Assembly: GCF_000372725.1 (NCBI RefSeq)
Contig: NW_005198665.1
Location: forward strand, 23,166 to 52,591
Length of the DNA: 29,426 nt
Reading direction: 5' to 3'
DNA from: Emiliania huxleyi CCMP1516
Lineage: Eukaryota; Haptophyta; Isochrysidales; Noelaerhabdaceae
The position numbers and the translations under genes are program-made. The notes below the pieces were generated by a model, which saw nothing but the letters and a program-made list of their open reading frames with translations, did not search any database and had not been told where the DNA came from. Shown one piece after another: positions 16,701-26,161 of this stretch; within the stretch, counting starts at the first letter, position 1; each line of letters opens with the position of its first letter.

Positions 16701-19700
16701 CCCCGTGAATTACGCCGGCATCTTCAATGCGGCATGCGGCTCTGACCCGACGGCTGCATGCTGCGACGGCTACGATCCGGATCGTGTCGGATCTCGCCGG
16801 CGATTGCAATCGGGGAGCGTTCTTGTTTGCGCGCCCGACCCGGCCCGCGAACCGTTTATTGCCCCCGCTGGCATACGCGTGGCTTTCACGGACCAGCTCC
16901 TGACTCAAGCGGCCCCGCTCGTCAATTCGTTGCTTATAACTGCGTATGTTGGACACCAATACGATGCAGTCAACAAGGCTCTGCTTCAGGCTTTTCAGAA
17001 GAAGTTCGACGTCAACAAAGCTCTGGCCAGCTTGGTGGACAAAGCTGCCGGTGAGCTGTCAGAGAAGATCAATCGCGATATCGCCGCCATCAACAAAAAA
17101 CTAGCAGATCAGTTGAAAGAAGACTTGAAACAAATTGGAGATGGAATTGGATCTGTCCTCCAGTGGCTAGACCAGCTACTCAAAGTCGTGGTGCACCCGC
17201 CAAAACTCGAAATTACAGACGTCAAGTGTGAACAGCCGATCAAGCTGAGCACCCTCGACCTCAAGTTCAACGACAACAGGAAAATCACCCTCCTGGCCAC
17301 CGGCCTCGAAACTGAACTTTCTGTCGTCGTCAAGGCAAAGCCTTGTGTCAAGATCTCATCCTTGTTCGATCAATGTTACTGTGGTAGAACCACGCTCACG
17401 ATACCACTAAGTGAATTGAGAATCACGACACCACTCGGCACGATACCACTCGGCATTCCAGATATGCCGGTGCGGATTGACATTCCGTGCCTGTACTCCC
17501 GCACCACGATCACCACGCGATCTGGGTCAAGTGTGGCAGGGAGACTCACAGCAGGCGTTGAGGACGGTGCATTGATGGCGTCGATCGAGGATCTAGATCT
17601 GAAGGAAGCCGCCCTCGAGTCTGTGGGCGTGGACCTTTGCTGGGACAAAACTTGTGGAAGCAAACTGTCTACGCCTGATTCCCTGTCGAAACTCATGGCC
17701 GATATCAACAACGAGCTCGTTAAGGTTTTCCCCGACACCGTGACCGAGTTTACGAACGAAGCTATCAATGAGACGCTCAAATACCTGAAATCCGCGGGCC
17801 TGGGGGGCACGCTTGTACTTCCCAATCTTCTCAACCTAACGCACTGGATCCACGACCTTCAGATCGACCTTCGTGTGAGTGGGCTTGAAACGCACGCAAA
17901 GACCGAGGATCGTGACGGCTACGCTGCGATCGGCATTGTGGGTGAGGTCCAGCCTGCGGGGTGGGAAGCCTCCCGGGATTACTACACTGTGAAGGTTCCG
18001 CCTCTCCCTGCTCTGCCGATCCCTGATGTACCAGGCGGGTCTATCAGTGCGGCGATGTCGGAGTGGTCCCTCAACAGTCTGCTGTTCGCAGTGCACGAAA
18101 AGGGCATCCTCGATGTCTCGAGCTCCATGCCTGAGTCAGCCAGGCTCCCTGGGTGCGGCGTAGTTGGCATCTCGCTCACCTCGTCTCGCGAGCCCGCATT
18201 GCGCCCGATCGAGCCAGAGCAACCTTTGCAGCTCGATGTGGCCTTTGAGGCTCAGCTGCAGCTCAATCCCAGTGCACGTGATTCGTTGGTCTGCAATTCA
18301 TTGCGGAGGGCTCGCCTGCCTGTCTCCGCCACTTTCTCGGTTGTACCTATGCTCCGGTCGGAGTGCGTGCCGGGAATGAGACTCCGCAATGATGGCGACT
18401 GGCAGTTCATACGGGGGCTGAGCCAGTTGCGCCGCTGCTCAGCTGTCCAGGAGGAGGAGAGCTGCAACGCCGCGGAGGACTGCAAGTGGAGGAAGGTATT
18501 CAGTGCATCACTCGCCATGGACGAGTTCAAAGCGACAGTCCAGGTGCGACCACGTCTCCCCCAACTCGAGATGCCGCAGGTCGATCTTGCGGTGACCGAG
18601 CTGGTCGGGATTGCGTTAACAAAGGTCGTGCAGCCCATTCTAGATGAACTGATGCGGGCATACTATTTGCTACCGCTTCCTGATGTGCGATTTGCCTCTG
18701 TAAGCACGGTCGAGGGGGCTCTATATTTCACAGCCTACCCCCCACGCCCGATCACCAAGCTCCGCTTGTGGAACAGCTCCACGTGCCCGGAATCCAAAAG
18801 AAACCTGTGGTTTTCGCCCCCACTACCAGCAGGTTTCACATGGAGCTACGAGCGTGCTGAGCAAGCGAAGTCGCTCGATGGGAATCTGAACCAGAACGCG
18901 GGCGGCGAGAGCATCTACCTCTGTGTATTTCGAGGGACTTTTAGGCGTGGCCTGATTGAGTTTCCCACGGCTTCCGCAATCACCGATGTCTTCTTGTCAC
19001 ACGCACCAACGTGCCCACCCGATTACGAACGAGCCGATCAAGCAAAATTCGGACACATGGAGGACTTTGTGCTGAGTGATGGTGGCAATCTGAACGTGGG
19101 TGGGAAGAAAATCTTCCTGTGCGTCACGCGCAAATCGGATTATGACCCAATCACGAATCTCCGCTTGTCGGGCGCAGCTTCATGCCCACGCAACTATCAG
19201 CTCGTCGACCATGACATGTCGCTTGATGGCAACATGAATCAGAACACGCGGGGCGGCGAGAGCATCTACCTATGCGTTAGGCGTAACTCCGTTCTCCCGC
19301 CGCCGCCTCCTCTCCTGCCGCCACCGCCGCCGCCTCTGCCGCCGCCGCCGCCAACGTCGCCTCCACCCATCCCACCACCAACGTCGCCGCCAGGATCGCC
19401 GCCGCCGCCGCCACCGCGTTTGCCGGCGCCCTCGCCGCCCCCGTGCAATGTGGACGACATCACGCTGGTCAACATGACGGACGTCCCTGATCGATTCATG
19501 TATTTGAGCCAGATTGCCGGGACTCTCAAGATTGGCCCCGCTGTCGAGACGATCGGCAGCGAAGCCTTCTATTGGTCCCAGCTTTGCAACCTCGACCTCT
19601 CCGAGGCCACCTCGTTGCTGGAGATTCACGCCGCTGCTTTCTATTATTCCCGCCTAGCTGGAACTCTCGTCTTCCCGGCTAGCCTTGAAACGATTGGAAC

Positions 19701-19986
19701 TCAGGCCTTCTACGGTTCACGCAGCGTTACCGGCTTGGACTTCTCGGAGGCCGCATCCCTCAAGAGGGTCGAGTGGAAGGCCTTTGATGAGACTGGCCTC
19801 AGCTATGCTACAGAAGACTTCTACTGGGTCAAACCTACTCCTATCTTCTTCCCCATGGGTGTCACTCTGGAACTGCCAGTGACTCCCATAAACGTTGCCT
19901 ATGATTGCCAGGACGGCACCTCACCGTCTGAATTGGAGGAGTCCGCGTGTCGTGCCAATCCCAGTGGCGGGTGTTGGTCGTGTTAA
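13794..19986 (+). CDS. large type II membrane protein: TULIP (BPI-like), MABP-like repeats, Pro linker, LRR
   Basis: Model: exons 13794-13904, 13973-14473, 14721-15299, 15390-15659, 15734-16336 and 16402-19986. All junctions are phase 0 with gtg donors and cag/tag acceptors, about 1,850 residues. An in-frame TAG at 14075-14077 must be removed by a further small intron (14000-14077, GC donor) or is a null allele. Parts in order: acidic Ser/Pro-rich cytoplasmic region with 13-residue repeats (14739-15038), a Lys/Asp-rich stretch, a membrane segment LLCIIVSVVIGLGCSAFAL (about 16206-16262), a Cys-rich region (about 16480-16850), a TULIP/BPI-like region (about 16860-18735; SLNSLLFAVHEKGIL and LLPLPDVRFASV are family landmarks), three MABP-like repeats (GNLNQNAGGESIYLC type, 18745-19285), a Pro/Ser linker (19290-19440), a BspA-type LRR (IGSEAFYWSQL, IGTQAFYGS) and a Cys-rich end. 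TULIP domains bind lipids; a surface lipid-recognition role is inferred. Confidence 0.7.
14474..14720 (+). repeat. intron filled with CTGCAGTAGT-type repeats
   Basis: This intron (gtgagc...tcacag) follows the first copy of the duplicated module. Its first half is CTGCAGTA/AGTAGTCCGCAG-type repeat related to 13480-13735. Near its end is CCGAGATTGCCCGAGAT (14659-14675), a motif also present at 13739-13755. Confidence 0.7.
14739..15038 (+). repeat. 39-bp coding minisatellite (13-residue repeat)
   Basis: Seven full units plus one partial unit of SKGESASLEDGIQ, with variants SNG, DSIQ and GEP. DNA units are almost identical, indicating recent expansion. The translated unit is acidic and Ser-rich, with the look of a disordered, phosphorylatable region. 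Confidence 0.95.
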
Positions 19987-21538
19987 GGTGGCCAGCTCAA
20001 GGCGCCCGAGTCGAACGACAGGCGGCACGCGAAGACTGGTTGCAATCCCGCCGACCACCAGGCTGCGGGATGATGTGCGGGGTCATGTAGTGGGTCTCGG
20101 AAGCTCCCCTCTCGGGCTAGGAACCAGCCCCTCTCCCTTGGCCTCGGAACAGTGTGTCCGAGTCGAGGCATGTGCTACACCCAGTGTCGTGAGGGGGGCG
20201 TGTTACAATTCCGTGGTGTACCTGTGTCCTGGTGCCAGTGCGCGCCAGTCCCGTGCCCAGTGTCGTGCGAGGGAGTGTCGTGTGAATTGTGCGTGGGAGA
20301 GCCTTGTGTTGTGAAATGGTTGTGAAATTCTTGTTTTGCCTAAAGTTTTGGGGCGGGGTTGCTCGGGTCGGGGTGGGGCGGGGTTCAACGGTTGTGGGGT
20401 GGGGATGTCGGGGTGGGGTGAAGGGGGGGGGGCTCGTAGAGAGCACGCGGCCCGAGATCGCCCGAGATCGCGCGGTTCTGCAGCACCTCGGCACTCGGCG
20501 AGGTGGATGGGTTGGGAGCGAGGGGGCAGAAGTGATCAGTGCGGTAGATCGGTCAGTCGGGGCGCGTGGGCCGGACTTGTGAGCCGGACGGCTTTCATTT
20601 CTTCTCTGCGTTGTTGAGCCAGGACCACTCAACATACAAGCTGTTTTCGTCTTCACGCGCCTTCATCTTGACGCGCGAATGTCATGGGTAGACGCCCCAC
20701 ATCGCCCTTATGATGCGCGGCATGCACACGGCGCTGGTACACTGATGCATCGTAGCTCACGCTACTTGAAAGCCTGTGAAGTTGGATTTTGCCGAATCGC
20801 GTAGCGTGTCTATCTCGAGGCGAAGCAGTGGGGTGTGAAGGGATTCGGGAAGTGCGGCACGCGGTCAAAAGTGTCGGTGCGGTTGGCGGCGCTTGCGCTG
20901 CTGCTCGTGCACGGCCATTGGGCCGCGTGCGCGCTTCATGTCCGTGTGTGTGCTCCCGAGGAGTGTGGACAGGCGTTGCAGGACGTGCGCCGCGCCGCGC
21001 CGCGGGGCTCACGTGCGGACCGCCGTGAAGTGAGTTCTTTGACTAATGTCACACACATGTTGGGAGACTGATAGGTCAAAAGCATAGATCGTCAATCGAC
21101 GCGTCGCGCCTTTGCCGATCCGCATAGTGAGGTTCTTGGGTGCCCCCCCCCCCCCCCAGCGCCAGTCTTCACAACGAGGGACCATGTGGAAGACGGCTAG
21201 TCCTAGTGCTAGTCCCCCATCGGGAGGACGACCCCGGCTAGTCGCCGACCACACCCACAAAGAACCCTGCACAAAAGACCGCAGGGCGGGGACCTGTTCC
21301 TTTTTACCCATCTCCTAGTAGAGGTGCCCGTTTTATGTGGGTTTATGACCGCGCAAGATATAAAGGGTGGCTAAGGGCTCTGCCCGCAAGGCGCCCGCGT
21401 CGCAGACGCGGTACCATTGACAAATCTGCAATATACCCCCACACGAACAAATAGCAAAATCCGAATACCGTGCACAAACTGCGTGATGTGCGCCGGGCAA
21501 GCCTTCAGCTGGTGGCAAGACATCCGTAAAATTGAAAC
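19987..21538. other. gene-poor, G-rich flank of the large gene
   Basis: The 3' flank of the large gene passes into G-rich DNA (about 20340-20430) and a GAGATCGCCCGAGATCGCG motif (20454 onward). A short open frame at about 20850-21028 encodes a signal-peptide-like core (LAALALLLVHGHWAACA) and ends at a strong GTGAGT donor (21027). It has no ATG in frame, so it could be an internal exon or chance. A C run lies at 21144-21158. A 7-bp hairpin CCGCGTC/GACGCGG lies near 21398-21414. Confidence 0.45.
20498..20521 (+). repeat. 24-bp inverted repeat, partner at 22030-22053
   Basis: GCGAGGTGGATGGGTTGGGA and four more bases recur exactly in reverse complement at 22030-22053. GAGATCGCCC motifs accompany both copies, so these are two inverted copies of one degraded dispersed repeat. 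Confidence 0.75.
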
Positions 21539-21975
21539 GTTTTGCCGATTGTCAGGCCTGCTTCTCATACGCCGCTGTATTGAGGGTCAAGAAAAAGAGA
21601 GAATCGTCCCGCCGCCGCGACGAGGCCGCCCCCCTCCTCGAAAGGGACGGCTCGGGGCTAGGCCGGGAACACACACACACACAGTACACGGAGGCGCCGG
21701 GGTGGATGGTGGGGGCGCGAGAGATTCAGCGGCACTCCGAGAGAGCAGGGTCGAGGCTTGCCCGACGCGCGTGTCGGCTAGCACGTAGTAATTGTGGTGC
21801 CGTTACGGCGTGTTGCAACCCCTCGCGGTAAAACACCATCATGTCACCCTTCACGGGTGACAGCAAGCAGTTTTGCCGATTGTCAGGCCTGCTTCTCATA
21901 CGCCGCTGTATTGAGGGTCAAGAAAAAGAGAGAATCGTCCCGCCGCCGCGACGAGGCCGCCCCCCTCCTCGAAAG
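21539..21975 (+). repeat. 106-bp perfect direct repeat
   Basis: 21539-21644 and 21870-21975 are identical, 331 bp apart. The unit starts GTTTTGCCGATTGTCAGGCC and ends CCTCCTCGAAAG. The spacer has a CA run, a T-rich segment and the hairpin at 21842-21862. The layout resembles a tiny LTR-like unit, but the repeat ends are not TG...CA, so a simple duplication is equally possible. Confidence 0.85.
21842..21862 (+). repeat. perfect hairpin TGTCACCC / GGGTGACA
   Basis: 8-bp perfect stem with loop TTCAC, immediately before the second copy of the 106-bp repeat. Confidence 0.6.
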
Positions 21976-22621
21976 CCCCTTTGTAGGCCGTCGCGGTCCG
22001 GTGCCCAAGAGATGCCCTTTGAGGACGCGTCGCTCCCAACCCATCCACCTCGCCTCGGGCCGCGCCGCGCGATCTCGGGCGATCTCGCGCAATCCCGGGC
22101 GATCTCGGAGCTCCACGCCACGCCTCTCCACCCCACCCCACCTCACCCACCGCCGCGCCGCGCTATCTCGGGCGATCTCGGAGCGTCGCTCGCGCGGCGT
22201 CACACCTGCTCAAAAAGGAAGGAGGTTGGAGGCAGGAGGTCACGCCCCATCCAGAGCGCCGTCGTCGCCGGGTTTTTGGCCCCCGGGTCGTCGCCCGACG
22301 GTTGCTGCGCGGGGCAGCAGACCATCGGACGGCGCGACGACGCCCCGTCCGGCACGCTCCCCCCTCCACCCGGCTATTGCCGCACGAGCGCCCTCAGCGG
22401 CGGAATTTTTCCCTCGCGCTTCCTTGGGCCCCCGGCAACGCCGACGGACTTCCCGTCCCCCCACCTGCGCCGCAATCACCGCCGTGATTGTCGGCGCTGC
22501 GCCCCTTGGCGCCTGTGCATGTCCCGCGTGCCCGCCCGCCAAGGCTGGTGCCAAGGCCAAATCAACTGCCAAGGCTGGTGCCAGGGCCAAATCAACTGCC
22601 TGGCTGGTGCCAAGGCTCAAA

Positions 22622-22805
22622 GGCTCTCCTCTCTCTCTCTCCTCCCTCTCTCCCTCCCTCCCTCCCTCCCTCTCACCCCCCCCCCCTCTTCTCTCCTCTC
22701 CCCCTCCTCCTCTCTCCTCTCTCCTCCTCTCTCCTCTCCTCTCCTCTCCTCTTCTCATCCTCTCCCCTCTCCTCCTCTCCTCTCTCCCCCCCTCTCTCCC
22801 CCAGC
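22622..22805 (+). repeat. C/T-rich microsatellite tract
   Basis: Almost pure pyrimidine: CTCT, CCCT and CCTCT units with a C run near 22676-22686. Confidence 0.85.
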
Positions 22806-23101
22806 AGCTTCCTCGAGGCCGAACAGGTAGATCCTCCCTGATCGCTAAGCTACCACAGGGGACGGCCAGGTAGTGGACGTCGTCCGCCGCCGCCTCCGCC
22901 ACCCGCGTGCCTCCGCCCCGCTCAGCAAAAAATCAGCATTATATGAGGAGGTGCCAAAGCAGTAGCATCTCCATGAGGTGAGCGTCGTGCGTTTTGCCGC
23001 CGCGCGCCGCCGCTGCGCCGACTGGCTCCCGGTTCGAATCGTCCTTCGCGGAGCGAACGCGGCGACACGTGCGCACGTCGCGCGCGTGCGCGCCCGCGAC
23101 A

Positions 23102-23254
23102 AGAGGAGAGGAGAGGAGAGGAGAGGAGAGGAGAGGAGAGGAGAGGAGAGGAGAGGAGAGGAGAGGAGAGGAGAGGAGAGGAGAGGAGAGGAGAGGAGAG
23201 GAGAGGAGAGGAGAGGAGAGGAGAGGAGAGGAGAGGAGAGGAGAGGAGAGGAGA
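23102..23254 (+). repeat. (AGAGG)n pentanucleotide tract
   Basis: About 30 perfect GAGGA-type units, pure purine on the plus strand. It forms a purine block facing the pyrimidine block at 22622-22805. Confidence 0.95.
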
Positions 23255-23324
23255 AGTAGTCGTTGATGTTTTTGCTGCCGCGGCAGAGAAGGAGAAGTAG
23301 TCGTTGATGTTTTTGCTGCCGCGG
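23250..23324 (+). repeat. 34-bp tandem duplication
   Basis: GGAGAAGTAGTCGTTGATGT with its TTTTGCTGCCGCGG continuation occurs at 23250-23283 and again at 23291-23324, separated by CAGAGAA. Confidence 0.9.
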
Positions 23325-23536
23325 CCGCGCCGCGAGCTCGCGTCTGCTTTGGCGCCGACGACGCGACGCGTCCCGCTGCGTGAGATGGCGCCGCCGCGGA
23401 GTCGGCGCCGCGATCAACCGCGCGCCAGCGGCGAGTGGCGCAACGCGGCCACCAAATAAATAAATAAATACAACGCACATCCCAAGCTAGGGCTGGGTCG
23501 AGGACAGCCACGCGCGGACCTTTTTTGCGCAGCGGC

Positions 23537-23606
23537 GCCGCCAGGCGCCCGCCCCGGCGGTGAGCGACGCGTAGCGAGCGAACCGCCGGGGTGGGCGCCT
23601 GGCGGC
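23537..23606 (+). repeat. 25-bp inverted repeat with 20-nt loop
   Basis: 23537-23561 (GCCGCCAGGCGCCCGCC...) pairs with 23582-23606 with a single G-T position. The loop GAGCGACGCGTAGCGAGCGA contains the palindrome ACGCGT. This is a very stable GC-rich hairpin, lying 67 bp inside the tail end of unit 1. Confidence 0.85.
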
Positions 23607-24132
23607 TCCGCGGAGCACCTTTGGCTCGGCGCGGGCGGGGGTGCGAGTAAAAGAAATATACCACCCAAGACTGCTTTCAGACGCTTACGCCAATTTCCCC
23701 TCAACGTGCGCAAATCGTGCAACTCGCGGACCCGAGGAGTCTCGAGCTTCAGCTGGCGAATCATGCCGCTCTCGGCACAGAAGCAGCGCGAGCGCCGCGC
23801 CGCGCAGCGCGCTGCCGAGGCTCAGGACGCGGCTCGCGGGCAGCGCAACCGCCCGGCGCCGAGCCGGTGCTAGGCCGCCTCCGCTGCGCCTGCTTCCTTG
23901 CGCGCCGCTGGACGTCGGCCGAGAAGACCGCTTCCCTCTGGGGACCCGACTCCGCGAAGATCGCGCGCGCGTCGTGAGTGGCGGCGCGCGCGCGATCTCC
24001 GTTCCCGGGCACGCCGGTCGCAGTGGCATGGGCTCCCAGGCTCAAAAGCGCTCCCGTCAACAGCGAGCGAGCGCCGCCGCTGCTCCTCCTCCCACCGCCG
24101 CTGCTCCTCCTCCCGCCGCCGCTCACCGAGAC

Positions 24133-24167
<35 letters not shown>

Positions 24168-24294
24168 TCGCGCCTCGCCTCCGTCACCGCCGCCCTCCAT
24201 CTCGCAGCGGCGCGTCCCTCTGATGGCGCGGGCGCCTGGCGGCTCCGCGGAGCACCTTTGGCTCGGCGCGGGCGTGGGTGCGAAAAAAAGAAAT
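23593..24294 (+). repeat. 65-bp direct duplication inside unit 1
   Basis: 23593-23657 recurs at 24230-24294 (offset 637 bp) with few changes, starting GGGCGCCTGGCGGCTCCGCG. The first copy overlaps the right arm of the 25-bp inverted repeat; the second lacks the left arm. Confidence 0.85.
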
Positions 24295-25383
24295 TTCCGC
24301 ACCCGTCCCACCCAGCGCCTGCGCTCGGCGAAGGCCGCGATAAATTAGAGCCCGCGAAATCGCTGCTGCGTCGGGATGCGGGCACCTCGCGAGAAGCCGT
24401 TCAAGCCCGGCCATCCTCACCCCCCCAAGCAGCTGCGGCCGCAATTTCAGCCGGTCTCGTGACCGCCCCGCCCCAGCAGGCGCGCGTTTGAGCGAGGCCG
24501 TCGTGCAGCGCACCGAGAAGGGGCCGGTCGCGCGCAGCGCCACGCCGCAGGCGTCCGCCGGAGGCCCGCCGGAGGCTGTATGCGGCGGCCACTTCCCCTC
24601 GGTCTTTCGCCGCGCTCCGGCCGCTCCTTGGCTCCTGGCCGTCTCTTCCGAGCGGCTTTGCGCGCCCCCAACATTCCCCTGACAGCAGCGCCTCACGGCG
24701 TGGGCTGCGAGGTCACTCGGGGTGACCCAGGGGGCGGCGGGGGAGCACTCTTCCGCCGGAGTATCGACGGTCTTCCCGCTACTCGCTCGTAGCCCACCAC
24801 CTTCCCGGCAGCCCCACCCGCTCGGTTTGTCCTCACTTCTCCCCCCCCCCCCCCTTTCAGGCGAGGCCCTGGCCACCAAACTCGCGCTCGTCGCTCCGGG
24901 AACGGGCAGCAGCGCGACGCTTTTCGAGAGCGAGCGGCGGCGGCGGCTCAGCACCAACCTTTGCAACGCAGGGGCTGGCTGCGTGGGCCCCCACCACCGC
25001 GCACCGGACTCCGTCGGGCTCGCGTCTCCCTACCTCTCGCGGGAGCTGAGGGGAGCGCAGTGTGTGTCTGCGTCTGTGTCTGTGTCTGTGTCTGTGTCCC
25101 TGTCGTGTCGTGTGTGTCGTGTGTAACTCTCGCACTGGCCACTGCTCTATCTTAGCTCTCGCCACAGGCTCTCAGCGCCTCGCCCTCGCCCCTCGGGGCC
25201 CTCCCCGCCCGCACGCTCGACACACGACAGAACCCGGACGACGTGCGTTTTTGCTTCTCTACAAAACACGCACACCCACGCCCGCCCCAGTCAGCGGACC
25301 CAGCGCCATCGAGAAGAAAGACTTTGGCGAGCCAACGCAGCCGAGAGATAAATTCTCTCCATAAAAGAGAGCCTAGCCGCTAT

Positions 25384-25470
25384 AGCGGTGCAGAGCGCGA
25401 ACTCGCCGTACTGAGCCTAGCGCAGCGCGAACTCGCCGTCTGAGCCTAGCGCAGCGCGAACTCGCTCTCC
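25384..25470 (+). repeat. three-unit GCGCGAACTCGCCGT tandem repeat
   Basis: Units of about 30 bp: AGCGCGAACTCGCCGT followed by CTGAGCCTAGCGC. The array ends a few bases before the (AATA)n tail of unit 2. Confidence 0.85.
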
Positions 25471-25991
25471 TGTTCAATAAATAAATAAATAAATACAACG
25501 GACACGCCAAACGAGGGGTGGGGGAGAAGGACAGGGTCCCCACCTGCACGAGCAGGATCTTGTAAGGACGATCAGGGACACCGGGGAACGGGAGCGGGGA
25601 GCGCATCGCGACACGGAGGGGGGCTGGGCAGGGTTCACCCTCACGACAGGGTCCCAGGGATTCCTCTCTCGTATAGGACAGGTTGCACCCGGCGGCACGG
25701 GGGCAAGCGCGGGCCTCCTACTGGTTGCGCTCTCCTAGTTCTCCTGCTCCTGACAAGGGACAGCGACAGGCTCGCAGCACGGTGGACTCCCTATCCACTG
25801 GCGATCTCTCTCGACTAGCGACCTTCCTCCGACTTCTCACCGGCAGTCTCTTCTACCACAGGCAGACTGACACGTGGGTGGCAGTGGCGGTGATAGGAGT
25901 CTCCCACTCTGTGGGCCTCGCTAGAAGTGCGACCCCTGCGCGTGTCCTCGCCCTTGATGGGGAAGGGGCTGTGTGTCTGTGCATGTGTACA

Positions 25992-25994
<3 letters not shown>

Positions 25995-26048
<54 letters not shown>
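25995..26048 (+). repeat. (TG)n microsatellite
   Basis: About 27 uninterrupted TG units, followed by CTCG repeats, in the 3' untranslated part of unit 2. Confidence 0.95.
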
Positions 26049-26050
<2 letters not shown>

Positions 26051-26161
26051 CGCTCGCTCGCTCTCGCGCGCCGCTTGCGCGATCGCGCGCGCGCGCTGCG
26101 CGAGCCGCCCTGCCCGCTGCGCTGCCAGGGATGCGCTGCGGGAAGGGCTCGGCGGCCGTTC

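Larger units (their letters stand above)
21976..23453. other. repeat-dominated stretch without a recognised gene
   Basis: The stretch contains GAGATCGCCC-type motifs on the minus strand (22065-22185), a tandem GCCAAGGCTGGTGCCA (22539-22615), a C/T-rich tract, an (AGAGG)n tract and a 34-bp tandem duplication (separate entries). Long open frames across it are translations of these repeats. Confidence 0.55.
23454..25475 (-). mobile_element. retroelement-like unit 1 (3' end at left)
   Basis: Read on the minus strand, the left end has the conserved 3' block CTGTCCTCGACCCAGCCC, then TAGCTTGGGATG, then GTTGTATTTATTTATTT (23454-23515), shared with units 2 and 3. No intact ORF is recognised to its right. 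The interior holds a 65-bp direct duplication, a strong inverted repeat, a C run at about 24841-24854 and a TGTGTC run near 25075. The 5' boundary at 25475 is only the next unit's tail, so the true extent is unknown. Confidence 0.45.

Noticed and set aside
20850..21028. Secreted-protein first exon (signal-like core before a GTGAGT donor)
   Set aside because: No in-frame ATG and no downstream exon recognised. Kept only as a note in the flank description.
21370..21420. tRNA-like or structured RNA segment with a CCGCGTC/GACGCGG hairpin
   Set aside because: There is only one stem and no T-loop. It could not be folded into a known RNA.
23025..23045. GGTTCGAATC, a tRNA B-box / T-loop look-alike
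   Set aside because: The flanking five bases do not pair as a T stem (CCCGG versus CGTCC). No A box, anticodon arm or acceptor stem could be fitted.
23454..23470. AATAAATAAATAAATA strings as polyadenylation signals on the plus strand (also 25476 and 27623)
   Set aside because: They are the reverse complement of the (TATT)n tails of minus-strand elements, and no plus-strand gene ends beside them.
23562..23581. Integron attC-like site in the hairpin loop region
   Set aside because: The overall shape is similar to a large imperfect palindrome, but there are no extrahelical bases, conserved RYYYAAC core or integrase context, and the DNA is eukaryotic.
22845..23664. Frames encoding SSPLL or RRGEE repeats
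   Set aside because: Direct translations of the (AGAGG)n tract.
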